Part shown: positions 24,633 to 32,547 of the stretch, in pieces | How the letters are laid out: each line of letters opens with the position of its first letter | Numbering within the stretch: position 1 is the stretch's first letter | Assembly (NCBI GenBank): GCA_013822425.1 | Contig: PNKL01000008.1 | Coordinates: 1-64,000, forward strand | Direction of reading: 5' to 3' | DNA from: Gemmatimonas sp. | GTDB taxonomy: Bacteria; Gemmatimonadota; Gemmatimonadetes; Gemmatimonadales; Gemmatimonadaceae | Length of the DNA stretch: 64,000 nt | Program-made: the position numbers and the translations under genes | The notes under the pieces: generated by a model | Seen by the model: only the letters and a program-made list of their open reading frames with translations | What the model was told of the DNA's origin: nothing | Database searches by the model: none

Positions 24633-26276
24633 CTAGCCGGGTCGGTTCAGGATAGACAGACGCTTCCCATCAACGGCCACGATGCACTCCCGGGTCTCCG
24701 GGAAGCAGCGGTCAATGACGCTCCACAGCTTGGCCTGCTCGTCCGGCAACGCGGTGAGTGTGCGCAGATGCTCCACGGCGTAGCTCAGGTGCGAGAGCGT
24801 AAGCGTCGTGCCATCGACGTCGGCAGTCGTCATGGAGTGCGCGAGGAGCTTGGTGCGCGCCGCCGTTGCCGCGTTCTCTGCCCGTAGCAGATCGGCAAAC
24901 GCCGCAAGTTCGCGTGGCGGCGCGCCGGTTTCCTCCACGACGCTGGCACGCGGAGCACCTCGAGGCCGGCTGCTCTCCAGGAGCAGTCCCTGCGCCCATG
25001 CCAGCGCGGCCGCATCGCTGTTCCATGTGCGCGCGTTCCGAACCGCATCCACCAGGAAGGCGGCCCACGACGACTTGGGTGGAAGCTTCCGCTCGTCACG
25101 CCGGTGGTAGACCTGCAGGAGCGCACGCGTCACGACGTCTGCGCCGGCCGCGAGCAATTCCCGCGCCGTCGGGGCATTGACCCCAAGGCGCAACAGGTGG
25201 AGCAACAGATGTCGGTTGCGCGTACTGTCGGCGACGAGGGTCGAGCGCATCAGCGGAAGCAACTCGAGCGCCGGGCCTGGCTGCACCGCGATCATCGTGC
25301 GCAGCGGAGCCTTCTGTCCGCCGATGACGCGCCGCACGGCGCTCGCGGAGCCCACGACCCGAAACGTGGCAAGTTCGTCGAGGGCCATCTCGAACGCCGT
25401 GTAGAAACGCGCGGCGTTGGTCGACGAGGCATCGAGGTCGTAGCCAAAGAGCCGACGATGCCAGGTGAATGCCGAGTCGGTCAGCGCGGACGCCCCCACG
25501 GTGCTGGAGAGTCGGGTCACACGGCCCGCTGAACATTCCGCAGCCAGGAAGAGATAGAGCCGCATCGCCAGCGGGTGCCGCAAGCGTTGCAGCAGCGCGA
25601 CGTCCAGGAACGTGCGCAGACCGGCATCCATGGCGGCGCGCCAAAAGGGATCGACCATCAACCCTGCGATCCGACTGCCGAACGTGGCGAGCGAGAACAC
25701 CCCGTAGTTGACGTCAACCGGTTCGGCCAAGGCCCCCGCAGGGCGGACGCGTCCCGTGATGTGGAGCGAGGCGGCCGCGTGCAGGAAATCCGGGATCAGC
25801 CGCCGGTTCTCGCCCGTCAACGCGGCGAGGTCCTGCACCGTGACGGGAAGTTGCTCGGGACATCCTTCAGCCGCCCACCGCGCGATCACTTGCAGGAGGA
25901 GCCGTACCGCCGGTGGTCGCAGGAGTCCGTAGCGCAAATCACCGGAGACGGTGATCGTCGTCTCCGTGCCGCTCTCGTACTGGTAGCGAATCGTCCGTTC
26001 CCACCGATGCTCGCCCTTCGTCAGTTGCCGTTCATCGTTTCGCGTGGCCACCATCACCGACGCCACGGCATCGAGGAGGACCGACGGCGTGATGGACGGC
26101 AGACTCGGAGGCGGCTCAAGGAGCAGCGACTCCGGCGCCAGGGGGGAGGCGATTCGGTCGCTCGGAGCCGGAATCGCGCGGAGACGCACAAGCGCCCGGT
26201 TATCCATCCCCGCGTGGTCCGCCGACAGAGCCGAGGACGTGCGAGTCGAACGGGAACGGACGGGTTTCTTGGCCAT
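24633..26276 (-). CDS. plasmid replication initiator (RepA/RPA-like)
   Basis: 547 aa from the ATG at 26276 (MAKKPVRSRS); longer in-frame extensions cross an unrelated gene. After a basic, disordered N-terminus, residues of about 95-340 resemble initiators of the RepA/RPA type: TITVSGDLRYGLLRPPAVRL, LPVTVQDLAALTGENRRLIP (winged-helix pattern), then ALLQRLRHPLAMRLYLFLAA, and a second winged helix. The C-terminal 200 residues are helical. It would bind the repeats at 24199-24595 and open the origin. No close family is recognisable by eye, so the call rests on the two winged-helix-like blocks and the adjoining repeats. Confidence 0.6.
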   Translation of the reverse strand: MAKKPVRSRSTRTSSALSADHAGMDNRALVRLRAIPAPSDRIASPLAPESLLLEPPPSLPSITPSVLLDAVASVMVATRNDERQLTKGEHRWERTIRYQYESGTETTITVSGDLRYGLLRPPAVRLLLQVIARWAAEGCPEQLPVTVQDLAALTGENRRLIPDFLHAAASLHITGRVRPAGALAEPVDVNYGVFSLATFGSRIAGLMVDPFWRAAMDAGLRTFLDVALLQRLRHPLAMRLYLFLAAECSAGRVTRLSSTVGASALTDSAFTWHRRLFGYDLDASSTNAARFYTAFEMALDELATFRVVGSASAVRRVIGGQKAPLRTMIAVQPGPALELLPLMRSTLVADSTRNRHLLLHLLRLGVNAPTARELLAAGADVVTRALLQVYHRRDERKLPPKSSWAAFLVDAVRNARTWNSDAAALAWAQGLLLESSRPRGAPRASVVEETGAPPRELAAFADLLRAENAATAARTKLLAHSMTTADVDGTTLTLSHLSYAVEHLRTLTALPDEQAKLWSVIDRCFPETRECIVAVDGKRLSILNRPG

Positions 26277-26367
26277 GATCGGCAATTTGAGCCATTCGTG
26301 GTTGGAAGCAAGAGGTGAACGGCACAGTGCCCGGTCAACACGTATTCGCGTGAACGGATGGGGCGCG

Positions 26368-26703
26368 CTACGCCGCCACCTCCGCTCGGGCGAGGGGCAC
26401 CCACCGCAGCACACCTGCAGCCGCCCGTTCGTACCAACCACAGAGGCGTAGGGACGACCGAGGACGTGCCCGCCCCGCGGCGTGCACCACGCAACGCCCC
26501 GACCATCCGTCGTAGACCCACGCACGGACATCACGTCCGTGCAGCGCAAGCAACCGGCCTCGGCATGGACCATCGGCGCACTCCAACAGCGTGTGGCGTG
26601 CCAAGGCCTCGGCCGGGGCGCCCATCGAACGCTCATGATGATACGGACGCTGCCCACGTGCTCCCGGTCCCCGCCGACGTCCTCTCCGTCTGTGCTGGCG
26701 CAT
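26368..26703 (-). CDS. hypothetical basic protein (111 aa)
   Basis: The ATG at 26703 follows AAGGG seven nt upstream; an in-frame start at 26778 is less likely. The N-terminus is Arg-rich (MRQHRRRGRRRGPGARGQR) and the C-terminal half looks globular (GRLLALHGRDVRAWVYDGWS, SSLRLCGWYERAAAGVLRWV). Two conserved-looking Cys (LLECADGPC) may bind metal. It lies just upstream of the initiator gene on the same strand and could be a basic DNA-binding accessory. Family unknown. Confidence 0.45.
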   Translation of the reverse strand: MRQHRRRGRRRGPGARGQRPYHHERSMGAPAEALARHTLLECADGPCRGRLLALHGRDVRAWVYDGWSGRCVVHAAGRARPRSSLRLCGWYERAAAGVLRWVPLARAEVAA

Positions 26704-26791
26704 GACGATCCCTTCCCTCGCGTCGAATTGACGGTATCTTCGTTCCCACTGTGAGCATACCAGAACCGCCCTGCACACCAGCGACCATCGT

Positions 26792-27556
26792 GTGACCGAC
26801 GCGATGTACCAGCATCACCGGCTCGGGGACGCCCCCGTCGGCTACTGCACGCCTGGCGCGTGGGAGCCGCGGTACCGCCCGCTCGTCGCGCCCGAGATCA
26901 GCGGGCCGTCGACGCATGCACGCGCACTGGACATCATGCGCGCCCTCGATGACACCGAGGCACTCGTCAAGCAGGTTCTTGCGGTCGCCGCGACGGATCA
27001 GCTCCTCGCACTCCGGACGGTTCGCGAGGGATGCCGCATCACTCTCGACGCCCTTTCTTCAGCCGACCCGAGCAACGCGACACGGAGCATGCTCATGTTC
27101 GAGGCGTTGGTCTTCTTGCTCGCGGAGGCCGGCGTGTGGCCGGACGATGCCCGCGACGTGGCGACATGGCCGCCAGAGACCGACCTTCCCCTGGCGCCCG
27201 CACTCGAGGAACAGCTGCTCGCGCGTCGTCGCACCTTGGCCGATGAGATGCTCGCAGTCACGACACTCTCGGAGGGGCTTCTTTCACGCTGGGTCGAAGC
27301 AACCCTCGACGTCGCCATCCTGGATCGCCGCCTCGGCGCGCTCGCCATGTACCCGCTGGACGCCAGGCACGCGGCCGCTGAGCGCGCCGGCACGATGTCC
27401 GCCGCCGTCACTCAGGCGTATCGCGACGACACCCGTCGGCTCGCCGCCCAGGCGCCGACGTTGGCCGACCGCCTTTTCGCCTCGCGACAGATCGCCTTCT
27501 ACGACCACACGGACCATCTCGCCCCGATCTCGCCCTCAGACGCTGGTGCCTCGTAG
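26792..27556 (+). CDS. hypothetical helical protein (254 aa)
   Basis: GTG start at 26792 (MTDAMYQHHRLGD). Largely alpha-helical with repeated Leu/Ala-rich helices (ALVKQVLAVAATDQLLALRT, LLSRWVEATLDVAILDRRLG). No signal, membrane segment or catalytic motif. The last 21 bp overlap the 3' end of the convergent helicase gene. Function unknown. Confidence 0.6.
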   Translation: MTDAMYQHHRLGDAPVGYCTPGAWEPRYRPLVAPEISGPSTHARALDIMRALDDTEALVKQVLAVAATDQLLALRTVREGCRITLDALSSADPSNATRSMLMFEALVFLLAEAGVWPDDARDVATWPPETDLPLAPALEEQLLARRRTLADEMLAVTTLSEGLLSRWVEATLDVAILDRRLGALAMYPLDARHAAAERAGTMSAAVTQAYRDDTRRLAAQAPTLADRLFASRQIAFYDHTDHLAPISPSDAGAS

Positions 27557-29356
27557 CAGCGCCAGCACATCAAGCGCTTCCACCGCCCCACGAGGGCGGA
27601 TGACTCGACCGACGTCCGCCAGCGCGTCAAGGACGCGTGGGATCAGCGCGCCCGGGAAGGTGTAAGCGGCGCGCAGCGCCGATTGGTGGGCCACCACGAT
27701 GAGGCGGGAGCGCGCGCGACTGCTCGCCACGCACAGCAGCTGTAGCAGGGCGACGTTGCGCCGCTCGTCGAGAAACGCGCTCGGCCGAGGCGGCGCGTCA
27801 GCCAGGTCGAGGATGATGACCCGCTGCTCGCCACCCTGGGCGCGGTGGATGGAGCGAACGAACCCCCCGGCGGCAAAGAAGGCGGCGGCGTGGTCCCGCA
27901 GCTCCTCGCGCACCACGTGCGCTTGCGCGGCATACGGCGTAATCACGCCGACCGGCCCGTGTCCATGCTCGTGCAGGGCACGCGCAATCGACACGTCGAG
28001 CATCGCGTGCACCAGGTTCATGCGGCTGCCGCCGACCGTCTCCATCGTGGCGCCGAGCGCGGAGGTATCCACGAGGAGCACCGAGGGTGTGCCGTCGGTC
28101 GGGGCCAAACTCGCGGTCGCCGGTGCGTCATCAAGCTGGTCGGCGTAAAACAGTCGAGAGACGACTCGCCGGATCGGCGGTGCCATGCGGAACTGCGTCT
28201 GCAACATCGGTCGGCGTTCATCCGGCGTCTCCGGTGACGCGAGACCGAGGTGGGCAAACAAGTCCGTCGCGAGCCACCGCTGGGCCTCGGCGTGCCGCGC
28301 CTGCACCACCGGCGGCAACTGGATCGGATCGCCCAACCCGATGACCTGGTCGCGAACGCACGCCGCCGCCAGCATGACTTGGGGAATCTGCGCCATCGAC
28401 AACTCGTCAATCACCGCCGTGTCCAACGTCAGCCCATCGGGCAGCCCCCACGCGAGGCGCGACAGCGTCACCGCCACGACCGACGCGCCCTCCAGGCGTG
28501 CCCGGAGAGCGGCCGGCGAGCGCGGCTGGAAGGACGCGAAGCGCCCAGCGAATGCGGCACTCGGCCATCCGACCCGCACGACAGCCTCTGGCGTCGCCAC
28601 CCGGGGCGAGAGCGATTCCATGACGGAGGCCAGCGCGGTGTCCACGGCAACATTCGTATGCGCGCAGAGCAGCACGCGCCGTCCGCGCCCTTCCACCAGT
28701 TCCGCGACGAGACACCCCAACGTCTTCGTCTTCCCGGTCCCCGGGGGGCCGAGGACAAGGGCAAGCGAACTACCGACCGCCCGACTGATCGCAGCAACCT
28801 GCCCTCGGTTCAGACCGCGGGCGGCGATCGACGGATGGGTTGGCCACGCCTCGCCCACCCGTGACGGCGCCAGCCCCAGCACGGTATGAAGGAGCGGCAT
28901 CGCGTGGTGGTTGCGGTCGGGCGCGATCAGCCCCAGCCTTGATCGCATCGCTCGCAGCACGGAGGTCGCATCCCCGTAGAGGATGGCCCCCTGCATATCG
29001 TCCACATCGAAGGGCTGGTCCGTGAAGATCGCGAGCTTCTGGAGGCTCGGCACGGCGTGATCAACCAGGCAGCGCGTCTCGACCTGGTCCACCGAGAGGC
29101 CGAGCGACGTAAACCGCGGTGGGTCCACCGCGCGGTCGACATCCAGGACATATCGATAGCGATCGTGCTCCGCCAGCTCGAGTCGCGCGTGCCTTACCAA
29201 GATGGGATCGGAGCCACCCCACGAAGCCACCGCGCGTGTGGCCGCACGGATTTCGGCGTCAATGCCGGCGAGGCAGCCTTCGTGAATCTCCGCATACGAC
29301 GTCGCGGCCGACGAGGGCGGCACGCGACGGCGCCGCGAGCGCGTGGCGGTTCTCAC
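27536..29356 (-). CDS. SF1 superfamily DNA/RNA helicase (AAA_11/AAA_12 type)
   Basis: 606 aa. The GTG at 29356 overlaps the stop of the macrodomain fragment upstream (GTGA), which suggests that it was translationally coupled to that gene before the TnpB insertion. Upf1/Dna2-like SF1B motifs in order: Walker A VLGPPGTGKTKTLG (about 203), Ia LLCAHTNVAVD, Walker B AVIDELSMAQ (Ser in place of the usual Ala), III GLGDPIQLPPVV, IV QTQFRMAPPI, V RSIHRAQGGEQRVIILDL and VI NVALLQLLCVASSRAR. The N-terminal 170 residues are a family-specific domain. Probably acts in replication, repair or defence; no nuclease domain. Confidence 0.85.
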   Translation of the reverse strand: MRTATRSRRRRVPPSSAATSYAEIHEGCLAGIDAEIRAATRAVASWGGSDPILVRHARLELAEHDRYRYVLDVDRAVDPPRFTSLGLSVDQVETRCLVDHAVPSLQKLAIFTDQPFDVDDMQGAILYGDATSVLRAMRSRLGLIAPDRNHHAMPLLHTVLGLAPSRVGEAWPTHPSIAARGLNRGQVAAISRAVGSSLALVLGPPGTGKTKTLGCLVAELVEGRGRRVLLCAHTNVAVDTALASVMESLSPRVATPEAVVRVGWPSAAFAGRFASFQPRSPAALRARLEGASVVAVTLSRLAWGLPDGLTLDTAVIDELSMAQIPQVMLAAACVRDQVIGLGDPIQLPPVVQARHAEAQRWLATDLFAHLGLASPETPDERRPMLQTQFRMAPPIRRVVSRLFYADQLDDAPATASLAPTDGTPSVLLVDTSALGATMETVGGSRMNLVHAMLDVSIARALHEHGHGPVGVITPYAAQAHVVREELRDHAAAFFAAGGFVRSIHRAQGGEQRVIILDLADAPPRPSAFLDERRNVALLQLLCVASSRARSRLIVVAHQSALRAAYTFPGALIPRVLDALADVGRVIRPRGAVEALDVLALLRGTSV

Positions 29357-29475
29357 TCGCTCGTCGGCAGATCGTAGATCGTGACCGCAACCCCGCGCGC
29401 GAGGCATTGGCCGAGGGCAGGGAGCGCAAGCTTCGATGCGTTGCCTATTAGCGGCCGGCACGTCGTCTGCGCGAG
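29353..29475 (-). pseudogene. C-terminal fragment of a macrodomain gene, separated by the TnpB element
   Basis: The frame ends LARGVAVTIYDLPTSE, the typical closing strand of Poa1p-like macrodomains (ARGVxVTVYDxP). It joins in frame to the N-terminal fragment at 30782-31069 if the element between the two CATATTCG copies and one copy are removed (VVANM + LAQTT). The joined protein would be about 132 aa, roughly 20-30 residues shorter than usual between the ANM and closing motifs, and the second glycine loop is not recognisable, so some sequence was probably lost. It might still be translated from the ATG at 29478 as a 41-aa peptide. Confidence 0.6.
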
Positions 29476-29600
29476 CATATTCGAGCTCAACGTCAAGGAC
29501 TGTGGAAAGTGATGTCCACGTCTTACGCCTTTCGGATCAGCCGTTGCCGGCTGTTTCGAGGGCCAGTACGGCCCCGGGTTGCGGCATCGAACCGATGCCG
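29476..29600 (-). ncRNA. possible guide (omega) RNA region at the tnpB 3' end
   Basis: TnpB guide RNAs normally derive from the last part of tnpB plus the right end of the element, with the guide read from the flank. On the minus strand that is this interval, with the guide running into 29475 and below, i.e. into the macrodomain fragment. Inferred from family knowledge; the RNA fold has not been computed. Confidence 0.35.
29500..29517. repeat. TnpB element inner inverted repeat, right end
   Basis: CTGTGGAAAGTGATGTCC; its reverse complement matches 30757-30777 apart from a CG and an A insertion there. May be a terminal recognition structure or part of the guide-RNA end. Confidence 0.7.
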
Positions 29601-30721
29601 GTGAGGAGGGCGTTGCACGCCGCGTTGACGTCGCGATCATGACGGGCTCCACAGGCCACGCACTCCCACACCCTCACCGACAGGCCGGCGACACCGTGCG
29701 GACCGGACAAGGCTCCGCAGCAATGGCACCGCCTGGTGGACTGCTTGCTACTGACCTCCACGTAGACGCGTCCCGCCTGACGGCTCTTGGACGCGAGCAT
29801 GCCGCGAAGTTCGCCGTGCCCAGCGGAGAGCACGGACTTGCCAAACGTGCGCTGCAATCCTTTCAGGTTGTCCTTGCTCAGATAGATCGTCGCGTGCCGC
29901 GCGACCAGATCCCGACTGATCTCGTGATTGCGATGGCGCCGCGCGTTGGCGAGCCGCTGCTGGAGCGCGCCGAGGAGCGCTAGGTTCAGGCCCCGCGCCG
30001 CCTGCCCGATGCGCCGTTCCGCACGCTGGTATTCGCGGGGGTGCGGGATCTTCTCGCCCGACGACAGCATGGCAAGGGTGGAGTAGCCGAGGTCGACACC
30101 GACCACCGCATGATCGACGACCGTCACGGTCCGCGGGGGCGCGTCGATGAACAGCGTGAGATACCAGCCACGCCGCACGCGCATGAGTCGCGCGCACTTG
30201 ATGCGGTTGACACCGACCTCGAGCCCGCAGAGCGCAGGGAGGTCTTTCTGATCGTGGAGGCGCACGACCCCAAACGACGGAATCCGCAGGTGCTTGGCAT
30301 CGAGCAGCTTGACGCCGCTCTTGAACGGCAACGAGAACAAGCGGTTGCGCTGGCCTTTCCGTTTCGGACGTCCCTTCTCGCCGGCGCGGTAGTCGGCCCA
30401 CGCGCCAGCGACGTCATCCACCAACCCCCGCAGAAAGTGCTGGTTCACCCCGAGGCGTGCGCCGACGCCGTTGAGTTGGGCGTGCAAGGCAAATGCCGAG
30501 GGGCCGACCCCGCCAGGCATCGCCTGCACCCATTGGGGCGACTTGGCACCCGGCGCCCACGCGGGCGGTGGGGTCAGGCGGCAACCGCGCACCCAGTCCC
30601 TGTCGGCCCGCAGATAGTGCCCGAACGCCCAGTTCCACACGCCGGTCCCGACCGCAAACCACGCCTCCAGCCGGGCCTCTTCGGCCTGGTTCAAGCGGAG
30701 CTTCACGCGGCGGGCGATCAT
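29537..30721 (-). CDS. tnpB: TnpB-like RNA-guided nuclease homologue with altered RuvC site
   Basis: 394 aa, usual TnpB length. N-terminal wedge/helical part with MIARRVKLRLN and WNWAFGHYLRADR; RuvC-I VVGVDLGYSTLAML with catalytic D210; zinc finger CxxC at C332/C335 and C354/C357; RuvC-III HDRDVNAACNALL with D364. At the RuvC-II site, where TnpB normally has xEDLxVKGM, this one reads YLSKDNLKGL: the glutamate position is S282 and the nearest acid is D284. The DNA reads cleanly through this stretch, so it is not a frameshift. The protein may be nuclease-dead, like TnpB-derived repressors, or use a rearranged site. Start ATG 30721. Confidence 0.9.
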   Translation of the reverse strand: MIARRVKLRLNQAEEARLEAWFAVGTGVWNWAFGHYLRADRDWVRGCRLTPPPAWAPGAKSPQWVQAMPGGVGPSAFALHAQLNGVGARLGVNQHFLRGLVDDVAGAWADYRAGEKGRPKRKGQRNRLFSLPFKSGVKLLDAKHLRIPSFGVVRLHDQKDLPALCGLEVGVNRIKCARLMRVRRGWYLTLFIDAPPRTVTVVDHAVVGVDLGYSTLAMLSSGEKIPHPREYQRAERRIGQAARGLNLALLGALQQRLANARRHRNHEISRDLVARHATIYLSKDNLKGLQRTFGKSVLSAGHGELRGMLASKSRQAGRVYVEVSSKQSTRRCHCCGALSGPHGVAGLSVRVWECVACGARHDRDVNAACNALLTGIGSMPQPGAVLALETAGNG

Positions 30722-30756
30722 ACGCAGATTCTAGAGGCGAAGAAAGACTGAAGCAA

Positions 30757-30777
30757 GGACATTCACCGTTTCCACAG
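30757..30777. repeat. TnpB element inner inverted repeat, left end
   Basis: GGACATTCACCGTTTCCACAG, the partner of 29500-29517, lying about 20 bp inside the left direct repeat and 36 bp upstream of tnpB. It may also overlap the tnpB promoter. Confidence 0.7.
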
Positions 30778-30781
30778 ATCT

Positions 30782-31069
30782 TTACGAAGAGCCCATATTC
30801 GCCACGACGAGGTGTGGCCTGACCCGCACGAACTGCGTCTGCCCCAGCGCAAACTCGACGGCGTCGAGTTCGTGGCCATGAAACCAGGCGCGGTACGCCC
30901 GCTCCGGCTCCGGAAACCGCTGCGAGAGTGCCCCCGTGAATCCGCGGCCCCAGCCCCCCGCCGCGTTACAGATGTGCATCAGCAGCGCGGGGGCGTCGAT
31001 GGTCGGCGGGTCGGAGGCATCGCCGATCACGTACCGGATCGCTGCCACAGTCGGTGCGGGTTCGTTCAT
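30782..31069 (-). pseudogene. N-terminal fragment of a Poa1p-like macrodomain gene, interrupted by the TnpB element
   Basis: From ATG 31069 the frame reads as a macrodomain: IRYVIGDASDPP, the first binding loop LLMHICNAAGGWGRGFTGAL, PEPERAYRAWF, and ALGQTQFVRVRPHLVVANM. Family members continue with IGQ(H)G and about 60 more residues; here the frame runs into the element after VANM and stops within GSS. Macrodomains bind or hydrolyse ADP-ribose derivatives; the split protein lacks its C-terminal strands and is probably inactive. The missing end lies at 29353-29475. The interrupted gene would have headed a transcript with the helicase. Confidence 0.8.
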
Positions 31070-31288
31070 GGGTAGAGAGTACGGTGGTGACCAGCCGCCT
31101 TGGCGGGCTACCGCATGCCATGCGCGCAACGCACGGCACACGTCCTCCGTGCGGACACGGAGGATGCCAAAGTCATACCGGGTAGCGGCTGGCCCGCATC
31201 GGCCAGCAAGGCGTCGAGCGCCTGGCGCACCCGCAGCATTGCCACGGCGCGACGCGAAACCGCGCGCCGCACCGTGGTGAAGCGAGCA
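31070..31288. other. gap between ligase and macrodomain genes
   Basis: About 220 bp. No coding frame with convincing composition on either strand; it should carry the promoter of the macrodomain-helicase unit on the minus strand. Confidence 0.4.
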
Positions 31289-32398
31289 TCACGCCGCCTC
31301 GGCCTTGTATTCGAGCTGATCCGCTACGCAATCGGCGTCCGACAGCTCCGACGTGCGCACCGCGAGGAGCTCCGGCTGGAACAAGCTCCCACCCCGAAAT
31401 GCGTAGAGGTACGAGACTTCGACGATGTCCCCCGGCACCACCGTCTGCCGTGGCTTCACCGTGACGTTCCCCACCTCGCGGAACGACCCGTGGTCCAGCA
31501 CGCCCACGGTCACGGAACGCTTGGTCGGGTGTGCCTTGAGCACCTTGACGCTCGCGGTCTTGTAGAACTTGAACTTCACCTGCGGTCCGCCCGAGTTCGG
31601 ATGACCCGGTTCGTACGGCGCGTCGAGTTGCTTGAACACGATGCCCTCGGCGGTGTTCGCGCGCAGGGTCGCAAGCAGCGCGCGCTTCTCGGGCTCCGTG
31701 TACGCCGTCTCGACGAACCGTACGCTGGGGCTGCTCAACTCGGCGGCAATGGCGGCAAGCTGCGCCAAGCGCACGGCGTACGGGGCATCGCGCAAGTCGC
31801 CTCCCGCGTTGTCATCGACCAGCACATCGAACAGGACGATGTGCGTGTCGAATGCCTCGCCGTCGAGCGTGACGGCGCGCCCCAGCGACCGGACGGCATC
31901 GCGCACCGCGACGGGAATCGGCACGACGATACCGCGACGGTTGCTTCCGATCACCGTCCGGCCATCCGACACGAGCAGGCGACGTTCGCAGTCGTGTTTC
32001 TGCTGCGCGACGTGGTTGTCGCTGCGGAGGTAGGCATCCACCTCGGCTTCCGTAATTGCGTTCAGCAATTGCGGACGTGGCACGTCCGTCGCGGGTACAG
32101 CGACCGTCTCTGCGACCGATGCCACGGCGGGGTCCGTGTCGCCGATCACGCGATATCCCTTGCCCAGCTGCTCCCGCAACTTCCGGTCGAACGCCTTCTG
32201 CGCGGCCTCACGCCGCAGACCACGTCCCTTGTCACCGTGGTTGAGCGGCTTGCCACGTCCCGCGTAGCCTGTGAGGACATCGAAGGCGCCGGGCGCGGAC
32301 TGAACAATTGCGAGGTGGTAGACCTTGTCGGAACCACCTTCGGTGCAATGCAGGGACACGGCGGCAACCGCATCCATCGCGAGGGGTGAAGTCTTCAT
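31289..32398 (-). CDS. ATP-dependent DNA ligase with N-terminal WGR-like domain
   Basis: 369 aa. ATG 32398 has GGAGAG 5 nt upstream. Residues 14-85 match a WGR domain (LHCTEGGSDKVYHLAIV, GYAGRGKP), which binds nicked or broken DNA in PARPs and some ligases. Then nucleotidyltransferase motifs: I QQKHDCERRLL with K134 as the adenylated lysine (KxDC instead of the usual KxDG), III VTLDGEAF...IVLFDVL, IV AEGIVFKQ, V VKFKFYK, and a C-terminal OB fold (KPRQTVVPGDIVEVSY). A minimal nick-sealing ligase, with the WGR possibly targeting it to breaks. Follows nrdJ after a terminator. Confidence 0.85.
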   Translation of the reverse strand: MKTSPLAMDAVAAVSLHCTEGGSDKVYHLAIVQSAPGAFDVLTGYAGRGKPLNHGDKGRGLRREAAQKAFDRKLREQLGKGYRVIGDTDPAVASVAETVAVPATDVPRPQLLNAITEAEVDAYLRSDNHVAQQKHDCERRLLVSDGRTVIGSNRRGIVVPIPVAVRDAVRSLGRAVTLDGEAFDTHIVLFDVLVDDNAGGDLRDAPYAVRLAQLAAIAAELSSPSVRFVETAYTEPEKRALLATLRANTAEGIVFKQLDAPYEPGHPNSGGPQVKFKFYKTASVKVLKAHPTKRSVTVGVLDHGSFREVGNVTVKPRQTVVPGDIVEVSYLYAFRGGSLFQPELLAVRTSELSDADCVADQLEYKAEAA

Positions 32399-32468
32399 CT
32401 CGTCTCTCCGTCTGGTTGGATCGAGAGTGTGCGGCGCGCCCCCTGCGCAACGGCGACCCCGCCCGCAT

Positions 32469-32503
32469 CAAAAGGCGGGACACCCGGAGGCGCCCCGCCC
32501 TTC
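32469..32503 (-). terminator. Rho-independent terminator downstream of nrdJ
   Basis: On the minus strand, a GC-rich stem AAGGGCGGG / CCCGCCTT (one bulge) with a 14-15-nt loop is followed by TTTT. It lies about 45 bp past the nrdJ stop and 70 bp before the ligase start, so it should separate the two transcripts. Confidence 0.7.
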
Positions 32504-32547
32504 GCACATGCACAAGCCGTAGCGCGGCGTCCCCCGGACGGCCGCTA

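Larger units (their letters stand above)
29476..30801 (-). mobile_element. TnpB-only element (IS200/IS605 or IS607-type) inside a macrodomain gene
   Basis: Bounded by identical 8-bp direct repeats CATATTCG at 29476-29483 and 30794-30801. Inside, near each end, lie imperfect inverted repeats (29500-29517 and 30757-30777). The only gene is tnpB; no TnpA transposase is present, so mobility would depend on a partner elsewhere. An 8-bp duplication is not typical for HUH transposition, which makes none; the ends therefore deserve checking. Both flanks belong to one macrodomain gene. Confidence 0.65.
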
